Of a stretch of DNA of 6,011 nucleotides, positions 1-6,011 are shown one piece after another. The stretch's first letter is position 1. Each line of letters begins with the position of its first letter. The DNA comes from Acidiferrobacteraceae bacterium. GTDB lineage: Bacteria > Pseudomonadota > Gammaproteobacteria > Arenicellales > UBA868. Under the pieces are notes generated by a model. The model did not search any database and was not told the origin of the DNA. It was given only the letters and a program-made list of their open reading frames with translations. Position numbers and translations under genes: made by a program. The DNA lies in contig PCBE01000030.1 of NCBI GenBank assembly GCA_002731295.1, forward strand, positions 1-6,011, written 5' to 3'.

Positions 1-287
1 TCCTTTTTGAGAGGCAAGAAAGAAAGACGGATCAACAAATAACAACTTTAGAATGACGTTTAGAAAGGTCTGGAAGGGTTTGCCATTGGGGTTAGTGTGT
101 TTGTATCAGTAGAGGGATAAAATACGACACAGACGAATACAGGGTCTTTGATGGGAACTCAAAAAGTCCTAATATCAATGACTTACCTATCTGATAATAG
201 TAGAAAAATTAGTAGAAAATATATATCTTGTATGAACGAATACTCATATTAGTCAATAAAAACAATGACTTATATCAAATCAAATAA
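1..287. other. AT-rich stretch with no supportable gene
   Basis: By hand count, 1-300 contains about 99 G or C bases (33%), falling to about 24% in 181-300, while the next 100 bases are about 50% GC and the genes beyond look similar or higher. No reading frame of convincing length or composition is present; the longest ATG frame I followed on the + strand (150-251) encodes 33 low-complexity residues. There are short repeats: TAGTAGAAAA occurs at 198-207 and 210-219, and CAATGACTTA at 176-185 and 263-272. The stretch runs into the broken end of a VOC gene. It could be the flank of a mobile element, foreign DNA, or a degraded intergenic region. I see no transposase or clear terminal inverted repeat. 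Confidence 0.6.
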
Positions 288-392
288 GAGAACTACACTG
301 TTCCAGGAACCCGTTGGGGGGCACGAGGAGATGGCACCTCTTTGTATATTTATGATCCCGACCAGAATGTGGTAGAACTGAAGTTTTACTGA
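288..392 (+). pseudogene. 3' remnant of a glyoxalase/VOC-superfamily gene
   Basis: Reading + strand from 288 to the TGA at 390-392 gives about 34 residues ending in SLYIYDPDQNVVELKFY. This is the closing beta-strand module of the vicinal oxygen chelate fold (glyoxalase I, extradiol dioxygenase and fosfomycin-resistance relatives): a G-x-G-x-S-x-Y run, then DPDxNxVEL, where the Glu (codon 375-377) is the usual last metal ligand. The preceding residues, with a P-G-T-R-W-G-A-R-G pattern starting at 303, also fit the family. Going upstream the frame closes at a TAA (285-287), there is no start codon, and the DNA becomes AT-rich and non-coding. Family members usually have about 120-150 residues, so roughly three quarters is missing. 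Function cannot be assigned beyond the superfamily. It converges on the dehydrogenase gene, with 17 bp between the two stop codons. Confidence 0.75.
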
Positions 393-409
393 GCGATCGG
401 TATAACTTC

Positions 410-1462
410 CTAGAAATCCGACAGCACAGGCCAGAGTGACTGGTGGCCGGCTGCCGCGACCTGATTACCCAGTTGTACAGCCCACACGCTTTCTGACCCG
501 AAGTCATCACGCCAGGACCACAGTCTGCGGGTGTAATGCTGCAGACTGTATTCGTGTGTGTACCCCATCGCGCCATGGACCTGATGGGCGATGGCTGCAC
601 CGGCACCGGCTGCTTCACCCGAACGCACTTTGGCACTGGCAACAGCGATTCGTGTTCTTGGATCATCCAGCCCATGTTGCTCCATAGCTCTGACAGCCGC
701 ATCAGCGGCCGAACTGGCCGCTGCGGCTTCACCCGCCAGCATTGCAAGGCTATGCTGAACTGCCTGGAAGCGTCCGATTGGACGACCGAACTGCTGTCGG
801 TCGCCAGCGTATTCAATACACTGGTCCAGAATATGTGCGAGAGCCCCTGCGATTTGTTGACTGCGCATTACGGCTCCCATCTGGCTCAAGCGAGCAGATT
901 GGTCAGGCCGGCAGTTGATCACCGCAATGGGTATGTTATTAGTGAACGCGACATCAGCGGCCATCTCGCCAGCGAGATTCGGGTGGGGGCTGATATTCAG
1001 ATCAGAACAAGGCACCAGTACTGCACACAGGCTATCCCGCTGAGTACATGCCAGGACTGCAAGATATTCTGACTTGGCAGCGAAAGGAATACGTTTTGCA
1101 GAGCCGCTCAATCGTTGTTCTGAATCCAGTGTCAGTACCGTTGTGCTGACCGACATCGGGCCGGTGGGGCAATCCAGGCCGGCCTCAGCCAGCAACCAGC
1201 CGGCCAGCAGAGTTTCGGCCAGTGGAACCGGGGCGGCATGAGCAGCTGCAGCCCGAGAGATCGCAAAACCGTCGGCAAGCGAACCATCGACACCGCCATA
1301 CTTTTCAGGCACCCAGGCCAATGACAGACCGGCGGCCTCAATTGCCGTCCAAAGTTCAACAGGCCAGTCTCCGTCCTCGGCGGCATTGACGACGGCCGCT
1401 GAGCACTGTTCTGTGAACAGTCGGGAACATGTGTCAAGAATCAGGGGGTCAACTGTAGGCAT
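410..1462 (-). CDS. Acyl-CoA dehydrogenase-family protein, probable non-catalytic partner subunit
   Basis: This 350-residue cytoplasmic protein has the acyl-CoA dehydrogenase (ACAD) fold. Visible features are an N-terminal helical part with GLSLAWVPEKYGG (45-57), a middle part with SAKRIPFAAKSEYLAVLA (121-138), and the C-terminal helical domain with DRQQFGRPIGRFQAVQH (221-237) and HQVHGAMGYTHEYSLQHY (293-310). The usual T/SEPxxGSD flavin loop of the middle domain is missing. No YEGT-type Glu follows residue 310, where the chain reads WSWRDDFG, and no E-R-x-x-x-x-E motif of the alternative type is evident. Such short, degenerate ACADs occur as one half of heteromeric enzymes, such as FadE28 paired with FadE29 in mycobacterial cholesterol side-chain degradation. 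I infer a similar pairing with the divergent dehydrogenase. The frame is open to 1693, but ATG 1462 was chosen because upstream residues do not look like ACAD and would run into the opposite gene. No strong ribosome-binding site is seen. Substrate unknown. Confidence 0.87.
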   Translation of the reverse strand: MPTVDPLILDTCSRLFTEQCSAAVVNAAEDGDWPVELWTAIEAAGLSLAWVPEKYGGVDGSLADGFAISRAAAAHAAPVPLAETLLAGWLLAEAGLDCPTGPMSVSTTVLTLDSEQRLSGSAKRIPFAAKSEYLAVLACTQRDSLCAVLVPCSDLNISPHPNLAGEMAADVAFTNNIPIAVINCRPDQSARLSQMGAVMRSQQIAGALAHILDQCIEYAGDRQQFGRPIGRFQAVQHSLAMLAGEAAAASSAADAAVRAMEQHGLDDPRTRIAVASAKVRSGEAAGAGAAIAHQVHGAMGYTHEYSLQHYTRRLWSWRDDFGSESVWAVQLGNQVAAAGHQSLWPVLSDF

Positions 1463-1559
1463 CAGGGTGTGTGTCCCGAGGTGATGAGCAACAAAAATTG
1501 GCACTTGAGCACGGAATTTCGCACAATTGGAATTCGACACGCAAATCCTTCTTACAATT
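1463..1559. promoter_or_regulatory. Divergent intergenic region with imperfect direct repeat
   Basis: These 97 bp separate two divergent dehydrogenase genes, so they should hold promoters for both directions. Two similar elements, GGAATTTCGCAC (1513-1524) and GGAATTCGACAC (1529-1540), start 16 bp apart and could be operator half-sites, although no regulator gene is in view. TACAAT at 1553-1558 resembles a -10 box but abuts the chosen ATG at 1560 and has no matching -35. No convincing sigma70 pair was found in either direction, so exact promoter positions cannot be given. Confidence 0.4.
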
Positions 1560-2717
1560 ATGTCACAGGGAATACAGTTTGACTCCGTCCAGATGCCGGA
1601 AGAGACGGAGGAAATGAGACGGACTGTTCGCGATTTTTTGGCGGCAGAAATTGCCGCTGGAAATTTTGAAGCTGACGGATTCGGTATGACCACACACTCG
1701 CCTGAGTTCAGTCAGCGCTGTGGGAGGGCCGGGTTTATTGGCATGACTTGGCCCACCACCTATGGCGGTCAGGAACGGAGCTTTCTAGAACGGTTCGTGG
1801 TAACCGAGGAGATGCTTGCCGTTGGCGCACCGGTGTGGGCACATTGGGTTGCTGACCGACAGAGCGGCCCGGTTCTGATTCGCTATGCCAAAGATGAAGT
1901 CAGACAGGACGTGTTGCCGAGAATCGTTGCTGGAGAGTGTTATTTTTGCATTGGAATGAGTGAACCTGATTCGGGGTCGGATCTGTTTTCCTTGCGGTCC
2001 ACAGCAAAGCCGGTAGAGGGTGGTTGGCGGGTCAACGGTCGAAAAATCTGGACCAGCAATGCTCACCGGTCGCACTATATGATTGCGCTGCTGCGAACGT
2101 CTCCAGCCACGAGCGAGAACCGTCGATATGGCTTGACTCAGTTTCTGATTGCCATGGATTCACCGGGCATTACCATACGCCCGATCCGCAATCTCACCGG
2201 CGCGCATGACTTCAACGAAGTGACCCTTGACGACGTTTTTGTGCCCGATAGCCATCTTATCGGTGAGGTCGACATGGCTTCCAGTCAGGCTACCAACGAA
2301 CTGGCTTACGAGCGAAGCGGTCCGGAAAGATTTCTTGAGACCCTCGCCGTGCTTAAGGCCTTGATTCGTGTTGCCGGAAAGAACCCGGACAAACGGTTGT
2401 CTGAAGGTATCGGACGACTGGTGGCACAACTGTCGACACTGCGACAGATGTCGGTATCTGTTGCTGGCATGCTCAGTGCAGGGAAGGTGCCGCAAGTCGA
2501 AGCGGCCCTGGTGAAAGATCTCGGGACCAACTGGGAGCAGAGCTTGCCCGGCGAGGCCCGGAATTTGGTAACGAATGATTCAGTCGATCAGGAAGCCTTT
2601 GAGGCGTTTGAAGCGATTCTGGAGCAGGCCATACTGATCGCACCCAAACTGACGATCCAAGGCGGAACCCGGGAAATTCTTCGTGGCATTATTGCCCGTG
2701 GTTTGGGCCTGCGCTAG
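1560..2717 (+). CDS. Acyl-CoA dehydrogenase, catalytic type
   Basis: This 385-residue flavoprotein is predicted to oxidise an acyl-CoA to the 2,3-enoyl-CoA, passing electrons to an electron-transfer flavoprotein. The order of parts is canonical: MPEETEEMRRTVRDFLAAE near 12-30; GFIGMTWPTTYGGQ (58-71) in the N-terminal helical domain; IGMSEPDSGSDL (131-142) followed by NGRKIWTSNA (159-168), which bind flavin in the middle beta domain; and QGGTREILRGIIARGLG at the C-terminus. The C-terminal site has Gly rather than Glu (GGTREIL, 368-374). The likely catalytic base is therefore Glu251 in ELAYERSGPERF, as in isovaleryl-CoA dehydrogenase-like and FadE29-like enzymes. A TTG at 1527 would add 11 residues; ATG 1560 was preferred because MSQGIQFDSVQMPEE matches the usual ACAD N-terminus. 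No clear Shine-Dalgarno is seen. The gene ends in tandem stops TAGTAA, 14 bp before the synthetase, which suggests co-transcription. Substrate not readable. Confidence 0.93.
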   Translation: MSQGIQFDSVQMPEETEEMRRTVRDFLAAEIAAGNFEADGFGMTTHSPEFSQRCGRAGFIGMTWPTTYGGQERSFLERFVVTEEMLAVGAPVWAHWVADRQSGPVLIRYAKDEVRQDVLPRIVAGECYFCIGMSEPDSGSDLFSLRSTAKPVEGGWRVNGRKIWTSNAHRSHYMIALLRTSPATSENRRYGLTQFLIAMDSPGITIRPIRNLTGAHDFNEVTLDDVFVPDSHLIGEVDMASSQATNELAYERSGPERFLETLAVLKALIRVAGKNPDKRLSEGIGRLVAQLSTLRQMSVSVAGMLSAGKVPQVEAALVKDLGTNWEQSLPGEARNLVTNDSVDQEAFEAFEAILEQAILIAPKLTIQGGTREILRGIIARGLGLR

Positions 2718-2731
2718 TAAGAAAATTTGAC

Positions 2732-4861
2732 ATGGCCAATGTAAAGGCCCTTTTTTGGCCACAATCGATTGTGCTGGTTGGAGCGTCGACTGATAAGACG
2801 ATCATACGTGGCCGGATCGTGGAAGCTATCCAGCGTTATCCTTATACCGGTTCAATCTGCGCAGTCAGTCGATCCCATCAGATGATCGGGAATCTGAAAT
2901 GTTATGCCTCGGTTGACGAACTGCCCGGTGTGGTCGACCTTGCAATCATCACCATACCTGCCGACTACGTCGCTGCTGCACTGGATGCATGCGGCAGGAA
3001 GGGCATACAGGCCGCTATCGTAATCAGTTCGGGTTTCGCTGAAGAGAAAGGAGACCAGGGTGGTGCTCGGCAGCTAGCCCTCGGAGAAATCGCCCAGCGT
3101 TACGACATGGCCTTGATCGGACCCAACGCAGAAGGTTTCTTTAATTCAGCACACGACCTCGCTGCAACATTCAGCCCCACTGTTTCAGACCTGGACCCAG
3201 GGGATCTGCCCCGTGTCGCCGATGCCGATGGTCTTGGCGTGGTCTCTCAAAGCGGTGGCGTCGGTTTTTCCTTTTTTCACAGAGGAATACCCAAAAGGTT
3301 ACCGTTTAGCTTCATTGTCACCACGGGTAATGAGGCAACTCTGGATGCTCTGGATGTTGCTGACTATCTGGTCGATGATGTCGGTACCGGGGTCATTTTG
3401 ATGTTTATCGAGGGAGTCAGGTCACCCAGTAGGCTGGTACCGATAGCAGTGAAGGCGGCGCGTCAGGGAAAACCATTGATCGTTGCAAAAGTCGGGCGCT
3501 CACAGGCAGCGACCGACGCTGTAGCGTCCCATACGGCTTCCCTGGCTGGCTCTCATCAGGCTTACGAAGCGCTGTTTCGACAATGTGGCGTGATCAATGG
3601 TCTGGACAGTGACCATATGATCGATGTCGCGGCTGGATTTAAATATTTCCGGGATCACCTGCCCAGGGGACATCGGGTCGGTATTCTGACACCATCAGGC
3701 GGTGCTGGTGCGTGGTTTGCGGATCTGTGCGAGGCAAACGGTCTCGAAGTGCCCGTACTGGATGATCAAACACGAGGTCGTATTGATCCCCTGCTGCCAG
3801 ATTATGGAACATCGCGAAATCCGGTTGATGTAACAGCCCAGGTGATTTTTACGGTCGGGTACGCCCCAGTCCTGAAAATAATGGCTGACTCTGACAGCAT
3901 AGATGCTATTTTGGTTTCTGGTTCACTTGCCCATCCCACCTATATCGAGCGGGACCTTGACGAGTTGGTGACCCTGCGGGAAGAGATAGACAAGCCCATC
4001 ATTTTTTGTGCGTATACCCGTGCTCATCCTCGTGCGGTTGAATTATTGGCACAGGCAGGGTTCCCTTGTCTGACCAGCATGTCCAACAGCGCGCGGACGC
4101 TGGCAGCAATGGCTGACTACCATTTATTTCTATCGCTGGATGCACCGGATCTCTACGCAACACCCGGCATAAGGCCGTCGATTTCAGGCCCACCGATGAA
4201 ACAGCATTCATACAGTGAGCATGAAGCTAAAGAACATCTATTGGCCTGGGGCATCCCTTGTCTACCGGGAATGCTGGTTAATTCAGTGGCCGATGCCATT
4301 GATGCTGCCCGGACATTTGATGGGCCCGTGGCAATGAAATTGCAGTCCAGGGAGGTACCGCACAAAACAGAAATTGGTGGAGTTGCGCTTGGTCTTTCTG
4401 ACGATGCGGCTATCGGCCAGGCATTTGACATGATGATGACAGCGGTGAAACGCAAGGCACCAACTGCCAAAATCCAGGGTGTCCGCATCGAGCCCATGGC
4501 ATCGGCGGGTGAAGAAATTCTCATCGGTGTCACCACAGAACCTGGATTTAGTCCAATACTCACCCTGGGCAGTGGCGGGATCCTGGTCGAACTGATCAAC
4601 GACGTGATCAGTTTGCCGGTTCCTTTGACTCTCAGACAGGCACAACGCATGGTCGAGCAGCTGCGCAGCTGGCCCTTGCTCCAGGGTCTCAGAGGCAGGG
4701 CCGAGGCGGACGTACCGGCGCTGTTAGAGCTCATTGTTAAAGTGTCAGATTTTGCTGCAGTCCAGGGGGATGCACTTCGTGCCCTGGATCTTAATCCGGT
4801 GATCGTGCATCCTCGCGGTAACGGCATTACGATCGCGGATGTGTTGATCGAACCCTCCTAA
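2732..4861 (+). CDS. NDP-forming acyl-CoA synthetase (acetate-CoA ligase family), fused alpha-beta
   Basis: This 709-residue single-chain enzyme of the ADP-forming acyl-CoA synthetase/succinyl-CoA synthetase superfamily should couple ATP cleavage to thioester formation from a carboxylate and CoA. Residues 1-130 form a Rossmann CoA-binding domain (SIVLVGAST at 12-20, then VISSGFAE and LIGPNAEGFFN). Residues about 165-300 form the first ligase-like domain with VVSQSGGVG (170-178) and the SHTASLAGS segment (266-274), where His267 aligns with the phosphorylated histidine of this family. Residues about 312-475 form the second ligase domain (GILTPSGGAGAW, NPVDVTAQ). Residues about 493-709 form an ATP-grasp domain with PHKTEIGGVALGL (543-555), GSGGILVEL (613-621) and ALDLNPVIV (684-692). 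Length and order match alpha-beta fused enzymes; pimeloyl-CoA synthetase (PauA) is one characterised relative of about this size. The acid used is unknown. Start ATG 2732 has only a weak purine-rich AAGAAAA upstream. The end is a tandem TAATGA. Confidence 0.93.
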   Translation: MANVKALFWPQSIVLVGASTDKTIIRGRIVEAIQRYPYTGSICAVSRSHQMIGNLKCYASVDELPGVVDLAIITIPADYVAAALDACGRKGIQAAIVISSGFAEEKGDQGGARQLALGEIAQRYDMALIGPNAEGFFNSAHDLAATFSPTVSDLDPGDLPRVADADGLGVVSQSGGVGFSFFHRGIPKRLPFSFIVTTGNEATLDALDVADYLVDDVGTGVILMFIEGVRSPSRLVPIAVKAARQGKPLIVAKVGRSQAATDAVASHTASLAGSHQAYEALFRQCGVINGLDSDHMIDVAAGFKYFRDHLPRGHRVGILTPSGGAGAWFADLCEANGLEVPVLDDQTRGRIDPLLPDYGTSRNPVDVTAQVIFTVGYAPVLKIMADSDSIDAILVSGSLAHPTYIERDLDELVTLREEIDKPIIFCAYTRAHPRAVELLAQAGFPCLTSMSNSARTLAAMADYHLFLSLDAPDLYATPGIRPSISGPPMKQHSYSEHEAKEHLLAWGIPCLPGMLVNSVADAIDAARTFDGPVAMKLQSREVPHKTEIGGVALGLSDDAAIGQAFDMMMTAVKRKAPTAKIQGVRIEPMASAGEEILIGVTTEPGFSPILTLGSGGILVELINDVISLPVPLTLRQAQRMVEQLRSWPLLQGLRGRAEADVPALLELIVKVSDFAAVQGDALRALDLNPVIVHPRGNGITIADVLIEPS

Positions 4862-4897
4862 TGAACGGGTTCTTCTAACCGACACTTTGACTTCTCT

Positions 4898-4902
4898 GGA
4901 GA
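4898..4902 (+). promoter_or_regulatory. Ribosome-binding site of the crotonase gene
   Basis: GGAGA lies 9 bases before ATG 4912 in the 50-bp gap after the synthetase gene. It is the clearest Shine-Dalgarno in the window and supports this start. The other two operon genes have weak or no such motif, so the crotonase may be translated relatively well from the shared message (inference). Confidence 0.65.
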
Positions 4903-4911
4903 AAACCCCTG

Positions 4912-5697
4912 ATGGCAAACAATGTGGATAACGACATCACAGTCGAATTAGATGGTCATGTGGCAATAGTAGAAATACACCGCCCGCCAAACAATTTTTT
5001 TGATTACGAGCTGATCAGAGCGATCGCTGATACTTACGAGATGCTGGATGCTGACGACGATTGTCGGGCTGTTGTGTTGTGTTCCGAAGGAAAGCATTTT
5101 TGCGCAGGGGCAGATTTCTCGGCGCGCGAGTCGTGGGGCCAGGCACAACTCGATGCGCAAGCGGGTCAGTTATATCGCGAGGCTGCCCGGGTCTTCAGTG
5201 CCCGAAAACCGGTGATAGCGGCAATACAGGGTGCAGCTGTAGGTGGGGGTCTGGGGCTCGCTTGTTCTGCTGATCACCGGATCACCTGTGCCGAAGCCCG
5301 GTTTTCTGCGAACTTTGCACGGTTGGCATTTCACCAGGGCTTCGGTCTCAGCGTTACGCTACCGCGACTCGTGGGTGAGACTCAGGCCAGCCTGCTTCTA
5401 CTGACAGGACGACGCGTGAACGGCACTGATGCCGTAGCAATCGGTTTGGCTGATCAGCTTGTACCCCAGAATGAGGTACGCGAAGCTGCGCAGGCACTGG
5501 CGGCCGAGGTCGCATTATCCGGTCCCCTGGCGGTTCAGAGTATTCGAGCGACCCTACGCGGTGGCCTGGCTGATGCAGTCGTTCAGGCAACTGAGCACGA
5601 ACTGGCGGAGCAGAGTCGCTTACGCAAAACCGCTGATTTTCGCGAAGGAATCAAAGCTATGGCTGAACGTCGACTCCCAAACTTTACTGGGGAATAG
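4912..5697 (+). CDS. Enoyl-CoA hydratase/isomerase-family (crotonase-fold) protein lacking classical Glu pair
   Basis: The 261-residue length is normal for a crotonase. Both oxyanion-hole segments that hold the acyl-CoA carbonyl are intact: HFCAGADF (62-69) and IQGAAVGGGLGLACSADHRI (105-124). The C-terminal helical part is present to the NFTGE end. By alignment from memory with rat mitochondrial hydratase, however, the two catalytic glutamates are absent. The FGxPE segment reads FSANF, giving Phe135 for Glu144, and the AMExxLTG segment reads ASLLLLTG, giving Leu161 for Glu164. Instead there is a distinctive run with FHQGFGLSVTLPRLVG (140-155). The fold and CoA binding are therefore well supported, but simple hydration of a trans-2-enoyl-CoA is not. 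It could be an isomerase, hydrolase, C-C lyase or hydratase using other residues. It is the last gene of the + strand operon after the ligase, so it probably handles a CoA thioester made by its neighbours. Cytoplasmic; no signal peptide. Confidence 0.9.
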   Translation: MANNVDNDITVELDGHVAIVEIHRPPNNFFDYELIRAIADTYEMLDADDDCRAVVLCSEGKHFCAGADFSARESWGQAQLDAQAGQLYREAARVFSARKPVIAAIQGAAVGGGLGLACSADHRITCAEARFSANFARLAFHQGFGLSVTLPRLVGETQASLLLLTGRRVNGTDAVAIGLADQLVPQNEVREAAQALAAEVALSGPLAVQSIRATLRGGLADAVVQATEHELAEQSRLRKTADFREGIKAMAERRLPNFTGE

Positions 5698-5709
5698 CCC
5701 TCTTTTTAC

Positions 5710-5764
5710 AACGACTGAAGGTACCGCAATAAGGAACTGGCAGCGCTATCTCCTCAGTCGTTTT
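5710..5764 (+). terminator. Candidate terminator in the convergent junction
   Basis: AACGACTGA (5710-5718) is the perfect inverse of TCAGTCGTT (5754-5762). The stem extends by GG/CC (5720-5721 with 5752-5753) past one bulged A, and a T-run follows at 5761-5764. It lies 13 bases after the crotonase stop and could end the + strand operon. The 30-base loop is long and the T-run short, so efficiency is doubtful. The right arm overlaps the stop codon and last codons of the opposite ABC gene. On the minus strand no U-run follows the hairpin. Confidence 0.5.
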
Positions 5765-6011
5765 GCCCAATCGCGAGGTCATCGAATGATCCGTAGTTCA
5801 TCCGATAAAGCCCGGCATAAAGACCGTTCTGGAGAATCAGCTGATCGTGACTCCCTTGTTCAACCAATCGCCCGTGGTGAAGTACTAGAATTCGATCGCA
5901 CTCTCTTACTGTAGCCAGCCGATGTGCAATAACAATGGCTGTTCGCCCTCGAAGCAGAACATTCAACGCCTTCTGAATTTTCATCTCGGAGTAACTGTCG
6001 ACATTGGCAGT
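5754..6011 (-). CDS. ABC exporter ATP-binding subunit, C-terminal fragment (cut by window edge)
   Basis: The frame is open from the right edge to a TGA at 5754-5756, giving the last 85 residues of an ABC-transporter nucleotide-binding domain; the Met codon at 5982-5984 is internal, not the start. The fragment begins with TANVDSYSE, the D-loop region just after Walker B. It continues with KALNVLLRGRTAIVIAHRL, containing the H-loop histidine, then DRILVLHHGRLVEQGSHDQL, a signature of exporter-type ATPases of the MsbA/multidrug class. The tail is LYRMNYGSFDDLAIGQND. Such domains usually sit behind a six-helix membrane domain in one chain of about 580-620 residues; that part lies outside the window. 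The substrate cannot be inferred. It converges on the catabolic operon with 56 bp between stop codons, so it is probably a separate transcription unit. Confidence 0.9.
   Translation of the reverse strand, partial: TANVDSYSEMKIQKALNVLLRGRTAIVIAHRLATVRECDRILVLHHGRLVEQGSHDQLILQNGLYAGLYRMNYGSFDDLAIGQND

Noticed and set aside
150..251. Small + strand ORF of 33 codons in the AT-rich left end
   Set aside because: It has no ribosome-binding site or recognisable motif, and its composition is as expected by chance in AT-rich DNA.
280..816. Open frame of 178 codons on the minus strand
   Set aside because: It overlaps both the dehydrogenase gene in another frame and the VOC remnant, and resembles no family I know.
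536..1072. Open frame of 178 codons on the + strand
   Set aside because: It is antisense to the minus-strand dehydrogenase, which shows ACAD motifs over the same bases; its own product has none.
1498..1513. TTGGCAC as a possible sigma54 -24 element
   Set aside because: The required GC at the -12 position with correct spacing is missing (the bases there are CG).
1553..1558. TACAAT as a -10 promoter box
   Set aside because: It abuts the most plausible start codon at 1560 and has no -35 element at 16-18 bp, so transcription from it would begin inside the gene.
1463..1693. N-terminal extension of the minus-strand dehydrogenase
   Set aside because: The frame stays open, but the extra 77 residues do not look like ACAD sequence and would overlap the start of the divergent gene.
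4153..4827. Long open frame (224 codons) on the minus strand
   Set aside because: It lies wholly inside the synthetase gene, whose + strand product has clear domain motifs. The antisense product has no recognisable motif and is rich in Ser, Arg and Pro, as frame shadows are.
5459..5914. Open frame of 151 codons on the + strand running across the convergent junction
   Set aside because: It overlaps the end of the crotonase gene in another frame and is antisense to the ABC ATPase fragment, both of which have strong motifs.

Overview
The window looks like bacterial chromosome, probably from a proteobacterium or a similar catabolically versatile group. It has compact directional genes, moderate-to-high GC in the coding part, and proteins typical of acyl-CoA catabolism in soil or marine degraders. 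The taxonomic guess is weak; nothing in the sequence pins down a genus.

Layout, left to right. Positions 1 to about 287 are AT-rich (about 33% GC over 1-300 by hand count) and hold no gene I can support. They run directly into the last 35 codons of a glyoxalase/VOC-type gene (288-392, + strand) that has no start or upstream body, so it reads as a truncated remnant beside a breakpoint. Next, on the minus strand, comes a 350-residue acyl-CoA dehydrogenase homologue (410-1462) without the usual catalytic and FAD-loop motifs. It is divergent across a 97-bp spacer from a three-gene + strand operon: a 385-residue acyl-CoA dehydrogenase with canonical motifs (1560-2717), a 709-residue single-chain NDP-forming acyl-CoA synthetase (2732-4861), and a crotonase-fold enoyl-CoA hydratase/isomerase-like protein (4912-5697). 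The right edge holds the C-terminal 85 residues of an ABC-exporter ATPase on the minus strand (5754-6011, cut by the window), convergent with the operon. An inverted repeat in the convergent junction is a plausible terminator.

How the genes could work together (inference): the synthetase would attach CoA to a carboxylic acid, the two dehydrogenase-family proteins together would introduce an alpha,beta double bond, and the crotonase would act on the unsaturated thioester. The two dehydrogenases resemble the catalytic and non-catalytic halves of heteromeric acyl-CoA dehydrogenases known from steroid side-chain degradation. The crotonase lacks both acidic residues used by classical hydratases, so its reaction is open. 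The substrate cannot be read from the window, and no 3-hydroxyacyl-CoA dehydrogenase, thiolase, transporter or regulator for the pathway is present. The best leads are the divergent dehydrogenase pair, the Glu-less crotonase and the breakpoint at the left end; none amounts to a demonstrably new system.
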